From Porphyra umbilicalis (taxonomy: Eukaryota; Rhodophyta; Bangiophyceae; Bangiales; Bangiaceae), in the NCBI GenBank assembly GCA_002049455.2, contig KV918968.1, positions 1 to 64,000 of the forward strand: a stretch of DNA of 64,000 bases. The letters are read 5' to 3'. The notes beneath the pieces were generated by a model, which worked only from the letters and a program-made list of their open reading frames with translations, did not search any database and was not told the origin of the DNA. Of this stretch, positions 9,859-20,829 are shown piece by piece (position 1 is the stretch's first letter; the number at the start of each line of letters is the position of its first letter). A program made the translations under genes and the position numbers.

Positions 9859-12587
9859 TTACTCAGAACTGAACGCCTCCCTCGTGTACAGGACAACATG
9901 CCTCTCCCTCACATACAGAGTACCCACAACGGCGTCAACGGAGGTTACATCTACATAGCGCATGGTACCTCCCAGACTCGAAAAGCACTCTGTGTCTCGG
10001 CGCTTCTCTGGCAGCCCGTAAGCCCCGGGGCGGTCCGCTGTGGACCGCACACACTCGATATAGGCAAAGGCCTTGAGCACGCCGTCGACGAAGATGACCG
10101 CGTAGTGGTGTACGGTTCCGTACACGTTCACAGGGACACGCTGCTGCCCCCGCCCCCGCCCTGCGGTCTGCAACACGTGCGAGCTGACGCGCACCAGGTA
10201 GTCCCGCCTTCGGTCCGCTGTTTCCTCCGACGAGGAAACGGTCCCAGCAATTTGGCCATTTGCAAGTCGTACACGGAAGTACTTCTTGGCAGAAATCCTA
10301 GGAGGCACTTCGGCGACGCCTTCCAAGGCTAGAACGGCTTTCATGCCAGCCAGCTCTTGGCCAATCAGAGCAGCCGCTGCTTGCCGAGGAGGGAGAAGAT
10401 TCACGTTGGACAACGAAAATGTGCCAACCGGATCTTGACTTTCGCGTCGAGGAGGCTTCCCCGTCGCCTCCACCCAGGCGTCTGATGCGTTTGCCTCGGC
10501 AAAACTGGTCACAAGCTCTGCTGAGTACTTGGCGGACACAGCCGTCGTCAGAGCGGCGTAGGGGAAGCGCCGAGACCGAATGAGGCGCGTTAGCGTGCCA
10601 ATGAGACGCTCCGCCGGAAACTGCCAAAACGACCAGGCAGGGCCGCATGAGCGTAGGTTGGCAGGCACGTCCAGCAAAGCCACAATAGTCGGTCGACACA
10701 GCCTTAAGCGCTCCACCTTCCCGGCGTATACGTACTCGTAGAAGGCGTGGCAAAAACGCTTCAGGAGCTTGTCCACCGCCTTGAGCTCATCCTCCATCAG
10801 CGAACTTGGTTTGAAAAGCAGGCGCCCAGCCCGACAAAGGAACATGAACATCTTGAAAACTTCTTCAGGAATTCTGTCCGCAAGGACGACTTCTCCGACG
10901 CTCAGGAGAAAGTACATCCAGTCGACAGCCTTGTAGGAGCCCGAATGCTTGTAAATATTCCTCAATGAGCGCGCTTGGCTGAGCGGCACGGTGGGGGGAC
11001 CTGCCCTGATCTCACGGCCAATGGCTTGACAAACCGCCTTCGGGATCAGGCACGGCTGGTTTTCACCAAGCTTCTCGTTCTCCCCGGCGAACAGCTGCCA
11101 CAGCCTTGGCACGACGTTGCACAGGAATAAATGCATAGTATCATACGGCACGAGGTCGGGCCCAAGTCCCCATAGGTAACTTAGGCTAGGATAACGAGCC
11201 TTATCGGCCGGGCTGGGCCAGAAGAACAGAGAGTACCCCTTAAAGCCCTCCTTCTGGGCCAAGCTGCGTACTGCGGCCTTGCTCTGCCCCGCTGCACGGG
11301 CGCTTTCGACCTTGGCAACGCCTGCGGTGATGCTTTCCGCTGTCCGACGCGGCGTTGTGTCCCCTTGCACATCAAAGCGTGGCCGTTTGGATGGGGGAGG
11401 GTCGTCGGGGGCGTATGGGGCGTAACAGTACCGGCGCTTGAGTTTGACGCCTGCGAACGTTCGGAACCGTCCTGCGTACTCACCGTTGCAGCCAACAGCA
11501 TTGAGCAGCATGTCACCCCCAGGCATGTCGGTGGTAAACTGCACGACGAAGGCGTGCACAACTTGGGGCTCAGGGAATCCCGCTACAGTTACTCCAGACA
11601 CCCCTGCCGCTAGCGAGTTTAGCTCCTCGGCGATTGGGTGCAGGAAGGACTCCAAGTCCGCAGGTTGACCCGGTCCAGGAGTAATTCCAAGTATCAGTTG
11701 CGAAACAATTTGGACTCTTGAGCTCGGCTCGACGTTAAGTATGGTTGCGATAATCGGCCAACCTTCGAAACCGCGCTGCCTCCAGGCTTGAAAACCGTCC
11801 GTCGAGATGCTCAACGCGATGCACGTGTTCGTCGAGAAGTAGCCCTGGGCGTACAGCTTGCGGAATGTGGCGCCGTCGAACCAATCCCGGAGGTCTTTGG
11901 GCGGGCCATCTGCGGCTGCTTGGCATGCCTCTTTCATGGCCGAGACCATACCCACCCCAATGTCTGGGTCAGCGAGCATCATTCTCAACCAGGGCAATAG
12001 CGGCCAGTAGGTGGCTTTCTTGGCGGGCCGCCTGTCCGCGCGGTACCGCGGAGTCTTGCATACGTCGCACTCTGTGAGCGTTTCGCGGTGGGCGGTGAAC
12101 GCTACGCAGCCGTTCCGGCAGCAGTCGACCTCCTTTGTGTGTAAGTCGACACTGGACTCGACCATCGAGTTGAGAAGGTGAGCTGTCCGACACTTTCCAA
12201 ACGACCGTCGCTGTCGCAGGTAGTCCTCGGCTGTTTCTCGTGACAGACAGTGCTGCACAATGAAGTTGTAAGCAACGAAGTCGTCTATACAGTCTTGAAA
12301 CACCTGAGGAGGGATGCAAATGCCATTGGGCCGCAGGGTGCTGGGTTGGGGAGCGGGTGATGGCGACCCGTTTTCCTCCGCCCCCGTTTCCGCTGGGCTG
12401 CCGGCACCAGCTGGACCTCCTTGCGCTTGGTTGAGAGCCTGAGCGGTAGGCCTAGCCTTGCCTCCTCGAGGGCGGAGGCCGCGCCACAGTCTCTGATGTC
12501 CGAACAACGTGGCACGGGGCACCAACGAGGAGCCCCCCGGTACCCCCCGCGGCATAGAGGGCACAGGCATTCCCTCAAGTCAGCCAT
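9859..12587 (-). CDS. CACTA tnp2/TNPD-like transposase, element 1
   Basis: This is the DDE-type transposase of the element. The main open frame is 903 codons (12570-9859). Numbered from its first Met it shows a Cys cluster CCRNGC...CDVCKTPRY (150-171), the first acidic site in SISTDGFQAWRQRGFEGWPI (D258), the tnp2-type GITPGPGQPADLESFLHPIAEEL block (295-317), the second acidic site in PYDTMHLFLCNVVPRLW (D477), and WSFWQFPAERLIGTLTRLIR (E654), which resembles the CACTA block usually written YPFERxxxxLKxYVRN. A better start is ATG 12587 in another frame (MADLRECLCPLCRGG), because element 2 has the same CxCxxC start; that requires one frame change near 12540-12560, in a GC-rich run. The three acidic residues are assigned by motif similarity. 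Confidence 0.87.
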
Positions 12588-13858
12588 GCCGGCCGGACGG
12601 GAAGGTGGAGCACCCGGGAAGGAGGGGCGGAGCGGAGGGGAAAGCGCAAAGGACAATGGGGAGGTGGGGGGGAGGGTGACGGGGGCGTCGTGCCCGGGGG
12701 CAGGGTGACACGGAGAAAAGGGGCGCCCCTGGCCAAGAGCTGCTCGGGGGGGGGGAGGGGAACGACAAGAGGGATATGGTCGTCCTCGCCGAGGTCAACT
12801 AGGAGTGGGCGCGAGGTCTCCCGCGGCAAAGTATGTCCTCACCCCGCGGCGGGGTGGGGGAGACTGAGGAGGTAGGCGTGGTCGTGATGCGGAGGAGGGA
12901 GAAGCTGTTCGGAGTCCAACGCATGGTGCCATTAAATAGAGCGCTGAGCGGGACAGGACCGTTGTTATGGAGCCTCACGCCATCTGATTGGATGCTGCTA
13001 GGTGCTTCCAGATGCTTCCAGAAGCCTAATTCAGAATGATCCGGGCGGCCAATCAGAGCGCCGTTCGGATCCGCACTCGGGATCACGGGGTCTGGAATAG
13101 TTCCCTGGCCTTTAGGACAGGGTGCTCTCAAAGTGTAGTGATGCACACATATACTTAGATATAGGGACTTGATCTCCGTTTCAGAGGTGGCAGTCTGCAT
13201 TCGTGTCCTCAGGGATCTGAGGGCGCGTCAGCGTTGGAAGGGTCGCGATGACGCTAAAAAGCGAATAGAATTTACGTGGCTGAGAAGGACTCTCCTGCCA
13301 CAAGGGTCACAGGGCCCGGACGGCGTCTGCCCCTCTGCCCCCCCCACCGCCCCGAGTTGCGCGCGGCGACCGCGCGCAGCGACTTCCGGGGTTCGACGCG
13401 CCCACGATGACCCGCGGGTGATCGTGCCTGCGCGCCGTCTTCTGTTGCGGCGGCGCGCCGGCGGTTGCTGACGCCACCTAGCGGCGCGGTTGGAGGCGCC
13501 CCATCGCGCGGCGATCAGTCCCACCCGCCCGCCCGTGCGCCGTGTCGGCCGCCCTGCCCGCCGTGCGCAGGTGCGCTGCGCGGCGGAGTGACAGCCCCTC
13601 CTGTGGGCGTCGCGCGACGCCGGCGGGCCGCCGCCGCTGCGGTGGCAGCGGCGGCACCCCTTTCCCCGCCCCACATTCTCCCCGCGACGGCAGCGTGGCT
13701 ATACGTGCCCCCGTGCGCGCTCGCGGCTATGGAGCCGGCCGGCGTGCCCGGTGTCGATGCGTCGCCGAGCGTGCCACCGCCCTGAAGGCCAGGGTATTGC
13801 ACGCACGTGCCTTGAATGTGGAAATGTCAGGAACCGGGTGACCTGGGAGGGGGGTGGA
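12588..13858. other. 5' region of CACTA-like element 1
   Basis: This is sequence inside element 1, upstream of the minus-strand transposase. The first half is of mixed composition and includes a long purine-rich stretch at 12590-12780. From about 13320 it becomes very GC-rich and low-complexity. The open frames seen there are Ala/Pro/Arg-rich with no recognised domain. It should hold the transposase promoter, but I cannot point to a specific element. Confidence 0.4.
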
Positions 13859-13928
13859 CGGGGATCCCGGTTTTATCCCGGATCTGGTCCGGGGATTCCG
13901 GTTTTATCCCGGTTCTGTTCCCATAGGG
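13859..13928. repeat. Right terminal and subterminal repeats of CACTA-like element 1
   Basis: The right end carries two inverted copies of the internal motif: GGGATCCCGGTTTTATCCCG at 13861-13880 and GATTCCGGTTTTATCCCGG at about 13894-13912, the latter running into the terminal TTCTGTTCCCATAGGG. These mirror the left end. The 3-bp duplication CCG follows at 13929-13931. Confidence 0.75.
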
Positions 13929-14060
13929 CCGAGGGGGGGGGTTCACCACGTGGCGATCGTGTCGGTCGCCCGGTCGTAGGCGCGGATGACGGGCGGGTCC
14001 GCCCGCACTTCCGCGAGCGTCAACGTCGTGGCGGGGAGGCCGAAGGGGCCCTCTCCAAAC

Positions 14061-14683
14061 CATGGATGGAAAAAATACGTATTTTTTACATCGCCATGTG
14101 ATTAATCTATGAATTAATCAATAAAATATTGCTTTTTTTAATTAATCAACGTCTGAAGTGCATTATTTGACGCGCATTTTTTCTTGTAGCTAATGCGGCG
14201 GCACCATCCCCGGCACGTTGCCGCCGGCCATGGCCGCCGTCGCCGACCGGGTAACAGCCCAAAGCCCCCGGCCGCTCGGCGTTGCGGTGGGGAAGACATG
14301 AGTGGGTGGAGGCTCACGGCAGCTCGCAGCAGAGACGCTGGCCGGTGGCGCGGCCCCATGCTGCCTACCTCACGCCGAGTTCTGTACGCCCCCCACAGCC
14401 GACACGGTGGCGGAGACGACAGCAGGAGAAGGACACCACCAGAAGAGCGGCGATGGAGGGGGGAAGGGGGGGAGAGGGCGGGAGTGGTTGCACGCGGCGT
14501 GATTGAAGGAGTGAGGGTGGTGCGCAAGAGAGCTCGTCGGGTCGCGCTTGCCCTGCCGTCGGAAGCGGAGGCCTTTGAATAAAATCATAAAATGCATATT
14601 AAAACCGAGTGTGATTTGTTCATGAATTAATTCGTGAATTAGTTCAAAAATTAAATGCATGCATTGTATTGGTGCCATCCATG
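14061..14683. mobile_element. Non-autonomous hAT-like element with 8-bp TSD
   Basis: The element begins CATGGATGG and ends with the inverse, CCATCCATG. It is flanked by the perfect 8-bp duplication CTCCAAAC at 14053-14060 and 14684-14691. Eight-base duplications and short ends starting CA are typical of hAT elements. Both subterminal parts are strikingly AT-rich (for example 14080-14150 and 14580-14670, with many ATTAAT/GAATTAATT words), while the ~430-bp centre is GC-rich. There is no transposase, so it is non-autonomous (623 bp). It interrupts the SMP-30-like gene at the codon for the conserved EGP glutamate; taking out the element plus one repeat copy leaves a continuous reading frame there. 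Confidence 0.82.
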
Positions 14684-15066
14684 CTCCAAACCGCACCGGC
14701 GCGAGGGAGGTCAGCGCGGCGCCGAGGGGGAAGATGCCGGGGCACGCCTCGAAGGGCGCGCGGGGGAGCGCCACGGCCGTTGCGTTGACCGGAATGTCGG
14801 GCGGCTGCGCGCGCGCCGCAGCAGCGGTGACAATAAGGGTGACGGCGGCCGCGGTGGCGACCGCCACGCCACACAGGTGAGTCTCGCAAAGAGCGCCCAT
14901 TGCGTTAACGGGGGAATGGGGGGGAGCATGCACGGGGTGGGGGGAGGAGGAGGAAGGCGCGACGACGGTGAGCACGCCGGGTAATCAGACTCTTGCCCTC
15001 TCCTTCGAGTCACGGCCTTGCTCTGGTCACCTGAAGTTCCCCCGGCGTTCGCTCAGAAAGACGGGC

Positions 15067-15416
15067 TCAAAAGCATGCGCCGGCTCTCATACCCCGTGGT
15101 ATAGCCGAGACGACGACAACAGGTTCAACGTTTAGCGCGCGCCGCGCCGCGCCAACGGGAAGACCTGAACGTTGCATGAGCGAGCTGCGTTCATACTGTT
15201 CAGGCGCAGATGACCGCCAGAGCCGGCACACGAGGAGGGCATCCAACATCCGGTCATCCTTCATAGAGGAGCGAGGACAGACGCCCTCACCGTTGGTCGA
15301 GACACTACGTATTGGGAGCGGTCGACATCGGAGCGAAACAGAGGCGCCTGTTCGGCACCCAGAAATCCGTCGTGCCGCCCGTGTCCCAGCGTTTTGAGAT
15401 GCCGGCCGCAGGCGTA
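15067..15416. other. Intergenic DNA between lactonase-like gene and SDR
   Basis: This ~350-base stretch lies upstream of the minus-strand lactonase-like gene and is followed by a hairpin MITE. The open frames here are short and unrecognised. No RNA gene or promoter motif could be assigned. Confidence 0.35.
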
Positions 15417-15548
15417 CAGCCGTTCTCCCAAAAATCCCGCACTCCAACAGTTGCAAAATAGTTCCAAATCGGCCTCTACGACTCCGCAGAGGACGATTTG
15501 GAACTCTTTTGCAACAGTTGGAGTGCGGGATTTTCGGGAGAAGGGCTG
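15417..15548. mobile_element. Hairpin MITE with TA target duplication (mariner-like)
   Basis: The 132-bp element is almost entirely an inverted repeat. The left arm runs CAGCCGTTCTCCCAAAAATC through GCACTCCAACAGTTGC to CCAAATCG, and the right arm is its near-perfect complement, ending GGAGAAGGGCTG. It is flanked by TA at 15415-15416 and 15549-15550, the signature of Tc1/mariner-type (Stowaway-like) insertion. The loop near 15470-15495 contains a smaller CCTCT...AGAGG stem. A transcript would fold into a long hairpin that could feed small-RNA production; that is speculation. Confidence 0.8.
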
Positions 15549-16501
15549 TAAGCACTAATCACATTTGAGAACACTGTCCACGTTTGAGAACACCCTCGGT
15601 AGTTGCACCGGATACTCACCCGTGCACCTCGGCACCCCAGCACCTCACCTACGCCTTCCAGGGCAGGAAGCGCACGCCCGTCACCTCCTCGCTCTTGGCC
15701 CACAGCTTGGTCGCGTTCCCCTCGTTACGCGTCAAGGCCGTCGAGGTGCCCTTGGCGGGCGTCCCCCACACGACCCACCACGGCCCCCAGTACTCAGCCG
15801 GCCGCACGTCGGCCTGCGTCGCCGCGTACACCAGCGGCTGCGCGCCCTGCCGCGTCGTCTGCAACAGCAGCGGCTCGAGGACGAGCGCCACCGAACGGGT
15901 AAACGACGGGCGGCTGTTGGCGATGAGGGAGGAGCGGGTGCCCCCCGGGTGCGCCGTCACGGCGACCACCGACGAGCCAGCGGCCGTCAGGCGGCGGGCG
16001 AGCTCATTGGTAAAGAGCACGTTGGCAGCCTTGGAGCGGCAATAGGCGGGGATACCCTCACCCGCCGCCGCATCGTCCCACTGCATGTCCGTGCAGGAGC
16101 GGTGACCGATGCTCGACACGTTAACGATGCGGCCGCCACCACCCGGGGCGGCCTCGAGGAGGGGCAGCAAGAGGCCCGTCAGTGCAAAGTGGCCCATATG
16201 GTTGGTCGCCATGTGCACCTCTTGGCCTTCGGCGCTGAGCTTGCGCGGCACGTCGCAGATGCCGCCGTTGTTGATGAGCATGTGGAGATGGGGGTGGGCG
16301 GCGGCAAACGTGGCCGCCGCCGCCTTGACCGACTTGAGGTTGAACAGATCCACCACGAGCACGTCGACGGTGGAACCGGGGGCGGCCTTGCGGATGCTTT
16401 CTGCCGCCGTCTCGCCGCGTTCCTTGTTGCGAACTGCCAGGGTAACGGCCGCGCCGACGGCGGCCATGGCCGCGGCGGCCTCGTAGCCGATGCCACTGTT
16501 G

Positions 16502-16650
16502 CCCTACAAGAAATATACCCGCGATATCGCGGATTTCCTGACGAAAATCGCGGGTGGGCACCACCCCCCTCAGGGTATCCCTGCTGAAGGGGGCTGTAAA
16601 GGCTAGTGAAGGCATATCGCCCGACTGGGTGTCTGAAAATCGCGGGTCGG
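16502..16650. repeat. Left terminal and subterminal repeats of CACTA-like element 2
   Basis: The terminal repeat begins at 16502. Inside it, the motif GAAAATCGCGGGT occurs at about 16543-16555 and again at about 16635-16647. Inverted copies occur at the right end. The repeated CCCGCGATTTT word is the likely recognition motif for the element's proteins, by analogy with TNPA sites. Confidence 0.72.
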
Positions 16651-17076
16651 CGAGGCCACGTCGCTCTGGTTCGCTCACAGGTGCACTGTTTGGGCCGTCC
16701 CTTTCCCACGACGTGTGCTTCGCAGACGCACACGCGCTGTAAAGCATCTACAAAACTCGCAAGCTGATTGCATTCCAGGGGATGACGCCCTGGCCTCTTG
16801 CTATTGGACCAGATCGTTCGGCGATTGTCTATAAAGTCGGTGCCCCTGTTCTTGCGCAGCCAGTTTTTTTTTGATCGCCATCCCACTGGTGCGGCCACGC
16901 CGTCGCCCCGAGCGGACGCCACCGGGCGCTGCTGCCCACCAATCCTCCCCTCCGCACGCCCTCCCTGTCTCCTGTTGCTCCCCCGCCCTCCTTCCCACAC
17001 CCCCCCAGTCCCCTGCTGCCCCCCCCCCCTTCCCCTTCTCTCTCAGGTCCCCGTCCTGTCCCTGTGCTGACGCACA

Positions 17077-20000
17077 ATGCCTCCTGACGACTGGCGCCTT
17101 TGCGAGTGCGACGCCTGCACGGCGGATGGTGAAGAACCTCCTCGTCTGGTATCAAAGCGCACGTGGTTCCGCCACCAGCGGATTAAGCGACAACGGCTGT
17201 CAGAAGGACGTGTCGCCAGCGGAGGTCTTATGGGCCCCGCTGGTAGCAGCACAGCGTCAGATGGGGACGAGCCTCCGGTCGGACTGGCCGGGGGCTCTGA
17301 GGGGGGGGGGGGGGAGGGGCCGCGGGCGAGGACTTTCCACCAGGACCTGACCACACGGCTGAAGGGGGGGCCGCTGCTTGCAGCGAGGATAGCCCCCTCC
17401 GTGCCAAGCAACATGTGGGTCGGGCTGGTGAAGGCGACGAGAGCAGCGTGGCGAGCACAGACGTGGATTCTGAGGACTCCACCGACGTGCCTCCCGCCGC
17501 TTTCGTTGTGGAGGACCCCGCTGCTGACTCCGCCCTTCCGATTGGGCCACCGGAACCTGTCATGCAGGATGCTGTAAGCTTTAACGAGGTGCAGCTGCCG
17601 GTGGATCAATTTGGAGAGTGTGCCAAAGATTTGGCACTCTTTACTTACGCCGTCAACCATGGGCTGTCTGAGGAGGCGTTCGCGGATCTGCTTAAGCTGA
17701 GCTCATGCGACGCTAAGTACCGAACTCCGTACCTCATGCGAAAGTTCATCGAGGCGAGCGTAAACGTCGAGAAGCGCCAGGTGGACTGCTGCCTGAACGG
17801 CTGCGTCGCCTTCACGCACAAACGGTCACGCCTGACTTCGTGCGACGCCTGCGGCACCGCGCGATACACGGCATCGGGCAAGCCGGCCCGGCAGATGACC
17901 TACTGGCCCCTGACTGCCTGGCTCATCAATATGCTGAGCGACCCAATTTTGGGTCCTGACTTGATGGCCGGCATGAAGGAAGCGCGCAGCGCAGCCAGCA
18001 GGAACTTTGATGGGAAGCAAAGGGAGGGGCTGCACGACTGGCATGATGGCCTGACTTTTCTTGAGGCGCTGCGCGCGGGACTCTTCGATGAAGATACCGA
18101 CATTGCCCTGAGCGTGTCTACGGACGGCTTTGAGGCATGGCGCCAAAGAGGATTTCAGGGCTGGCCGATAATCGTGACCGTACTTAACCTATCGCCGGGT
18201 GTACGGACACGCAATATCTGCCAGATTGTCGTTGCGATTACTCCGGGCCCGCGACAGCCTGTCGACTTGGACTCGTTCCTGCACCCTCTCGTGGCGGAGC
18301 TGAACCAGCTTGCGCGCGGAATTCCGGACATTCGCATTGCTGGATCCTCCCAACTCCGCACTGTGCGAGCACATGTGGTTCAATTCACGGCTGACATGTC
18401 GGCGTTCGATATTCTGTTGAATATCACGGGGTATAATGGGTATTCCCCGAGCCGGAGTCGTGAATTTCACGGGGTGTATCACGCGGCCAGCAATCACCAC
18501 TACTTCCCTCCAAGGGACCCGACTAGTGGCGAGATCCTTTTCTCCATCGAGGGCTGTACCGTGCCGCGACGGTCCGCCGAGAGGATGCAACGGGACGCGG
18601 ATGAGGTTGAGGAGGCCAGGTCAATCGGACGATCCTTGGCCTTCCAAAAAGCCCTATCGAAGAAGTCGGGAGTCAAAGGTCATTCACTGCTCTTTGCACC
18701 TTCTAACGCTATGCGGCAGGCCTATCCCCATTTGTCGCACCTGTGGCGTATCGGACCTGCAGCCGCTCCCTATGACGCTATGCATCTCTTGATGCAAAAC
18801 GTGGCCCCGCTGCTATGGAAGCTATTTGCTGGCAAAGTGCCAGTGGAGGGCGTGGCCAATGAAGATTACGTCCTGTCTCCCGCAACTGTAGCGGTGATTG
18901 GCCGCGAGATGGTTGCGGCAAAGCGAACGGTGCCCATGGCGCAGGCGCGGTCGTTGCGAAACATCGACCTCCAATTCCGATCGTTTAAGGCCGTGGACTG
19001 GATGTACTGGTTGGTGTCCACCGCACAAGTCCAATTAGTGGGGCGAATTCCGGACGTGTACTTCCAAATGCTAATGGCCCTGTGCAAGGCCTGCCGCGTC
19101 CTCTTCCGCCCTCGAGGCCTGTCCGCGCCGGAGCTGACGGCGGTGGAGGCGCGCCTGAAGCGCTTTGTACACCTGTACTACACCAACGTGTACCGTGGGA
19201 CGTATGAGCGCCTGCCGCTGTGCAGGTCAATCATTGCGGCTGTGCTCGACCTCGTTCCCAGCATGCGGGCGAGCGGGCCGGTGTGGGCGTCATGGCAGTT
19301 TCCCGCCGAGCGCGAAGTCGGGGAGTTGGGGACCCTCATCCACTCCCACTCGAACCCAAGCGCCAACCTCGCCGGAGCAGTGACGCGGCGCATCCAGGCG
19401 GAGTTGATCACCTCATTTGGAGAAACCTATGCACCGGCTGAATGGGCAGCAGCAACCGGGAAGGAGCGCCGGCGCGAGGGCGCCCCCCGAGGCAGCGTGG
19501 AGCTCCCTGCTGGAGTGTCTGGGCAAGAGTGGCGCTGGACGGTGACTCTACTGCCGCCGCGTGTGTTGGCGGCGCCGCTTGTGGGACCAGAATTGACGGC
19601 GATGCGGGCGGCCCTTGCATCGGAAGGGGTCACGGACTTGCCGCCTACTATTTTGGCGATGAAGTACTTCCGTCTCAAATTGACCAATGGAACAGTTGCT
19701 CGGTCGAAGCCCCTCGGCTCGGACTCGGCCCAGCACCGCCGCCGGAATTACCTCCTGCGAATTAATTCGAAGGAGAAGAGACGGCGGCGAGACGGCCGAG
19801 TGGTGGAAGTACCTGTCTCAACGTACGGCGCGGTGCTACATTATGCGTTGGTGCACATTGACGGTCGTCCGCTGGCGTTTGCGTATGTCGCGCCGGTCAA
19901 GTCCGCGCAGGACCGGGCCGGCCGGAGCGGCTACCCAGCCCAACGTTTTGGCATTGACTGTTTTTTGAGTGCTGATGGAGTCCGCTACTATGCGCCTGCG

Positions 20001-20090
20001 GGCGCCATGGACGCGGTGGTGGGGACTTTGGAACGAGAGGGAGTGCACTTTGTGTTGTTCGATCGGGAGCCTTTCTCGGATGAGCGATGA
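17077..20090 (+). CDS. CACTA tnp2/TNPD-like transposase, element 2
   Basis: This is the homologue of the element 1 transposase across its whole length. The start ATG 17077 gives MPPDDWRLCECDACTADGEE followed by LVSKRTWFRHQRIKR, an N-terminal CxCxxC plus basic module. The main frame, about 891 codons, runs to the stop at 20088-20090 and is reached by one frame change at the G run near 17297-17310. Diagnostic blocks are CCLNGC...CDACGTARY, SVSTDGFEAWRQRGFQGWPI (first acidic site), AITPGPRQPVDLDSFLHPL, PYDAMHLLMQNVAPLLWKLF (second), and WASWQFPAEREVGELGTLIH (Glu). All catalytic-type acidic residues visible in element 1 are also present here. The N-terminal break sits in a homopolymer and may be an assembly artefact. 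Confidence 0.87.
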
Positions 20091-20829
20091 TTGCCGCTGT
20101 TGGTTGTAGCGAGGAGGGTGTAGATTCGTGCTCTCTTTACATGAGCGTGCCGTACGGTGGCCACTACTGTGAAATGGTTTTGTGATCATGCTGCATGCTT
20201 GGCCACGCATCCCACGAGCGGTCTGAAAAGGCATTGCGGCAATGGCTAAGGACACTCAGATAACCGTGCTTTTTTCAGAAACGGTGCCAGTGCTTGTGGT
20301 CGAGAGGAGGGATGCTGGGTGCCGAACATGTTGCATTCGCGGAGCGACCCCACCGAAATCTCAGGCTGAGGCCGACGCTCGCTTAGTACTGGTTAGGGTT
20401 GTGCAGCACGCCTGGGGCGTGCTACACCAGTGGATTGTATAATCGTTGTACTTAGCTGGCTTACAAGAATTGGTCCGCGCCAACCCGAATTGGTGACTCC
20501 GTCCAGGGCGTAGCAAACGTTTCTGAACAACCGCCGTCGGCTGTGCCGCAAGAAAGCCACACACCGGCGTGCCCCCAGACAAACTTCGTCGCACGAAGCG
20601 ACACGACACCCTCCCCTGCACTCTTACCGTCACGTCGCCGGTTTTGTCTTCATGCACGACGTCCGCCCTCATCGTCCTTGCCCCCCCCCTCACCTATTCC
20701 ACCCCAATTATCATCGTCTCACTCTCTCGTCGTCAGCCCCCTTGTAGCACCCTGCAACACCGTTTCTGTCGGCGACTAGTGCTCCTGATCTTCTTCCTTT
20801 TGTGTTCTTTCGATCCAGTGCCAATCACG
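20091..20829. other. Spacer between the two genes of CACTA-like element 2
   Basis: This is ~740 bases between the transposase stop and the accessory-gene ATG. It includes a small imperfect hairpin at 20396-20428 (GGGTTGTGCAGCACGCCTGG then GGCGTGCTACAC) that also begins the Harbinger region at 55319. A pyrimidine-rich stretch at about 20640-20830 immediately precedes the accessory ATG and may be its promoter/leader. No further gene was recognised. Confidence 0.45.

Larger units (their letters stand above)
7850..13928 (-). mobile_element. CACTA-like DNA transposon 1 (two genes, TIRs, 3-bp TSD)
   Basis: The left end reads CCCTATGGGAACAGAACC and the right end is its reverse complement (GGTTCTGTTCCCATAGGG), with imperfect matching for about 35 bases. 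The element is flanked by the 3-bp duplication CCG at 7847-7849 and 13929-13931. Both genes, a tnp2/TNPD-type transposase and a smaller accessory protein, read on the minus strand, the same direction as the interrupted host gene. Copies of a GGGATAAAACCGGGATC-like motif lie just inside each end. Three-base duplications, subterminal repeats and a tnp2 transposase fit CACTA (EnSpm/CMC); the terminal CCCTA differs from the classical CACTA. The long open transposase ORF and clean ends suggest a recent insertion. Length is 6,079 bp. Confidence 0.88.
7086..14900 (-). pseudogene. Secreted SMP-30/gluconolactonase-like gene split by two transposons
   Basis: The SMP-30 family are six-bladed beta-propeller lactonases with a metal-bound active site. 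Host sequence lies in three blocks on the minus strand: 14900-14684, 14060-13929 and 7849-7086. ATG 14900 opens a signal peptide (hydrophobic CGVAVATAAAVTLIVTAAA, then ARAQ). With one copy of each target duplication removed, the first two blocks run in frame through RFGEGPFGLPATTLTLAEV, holding the EGP motif whose Glu is a metal ligand in the family, then RADPPVIRAYDRATDTIATW. The last block has GTANGVALLPDG, FNAPNDLVAD (the usual NDx metal-site motif), PNGVGLLPDG and VDGLTVDGGRVY. Just before the CACTA insertion, near 13940, the frame is off by one and meets a TGA, so the gene is broken there even without the transposon, unless the C run beside it is mis-assembled. No other host intron is needed. 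The family call is good; the substrate is unknown. Confidence 0.75.
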
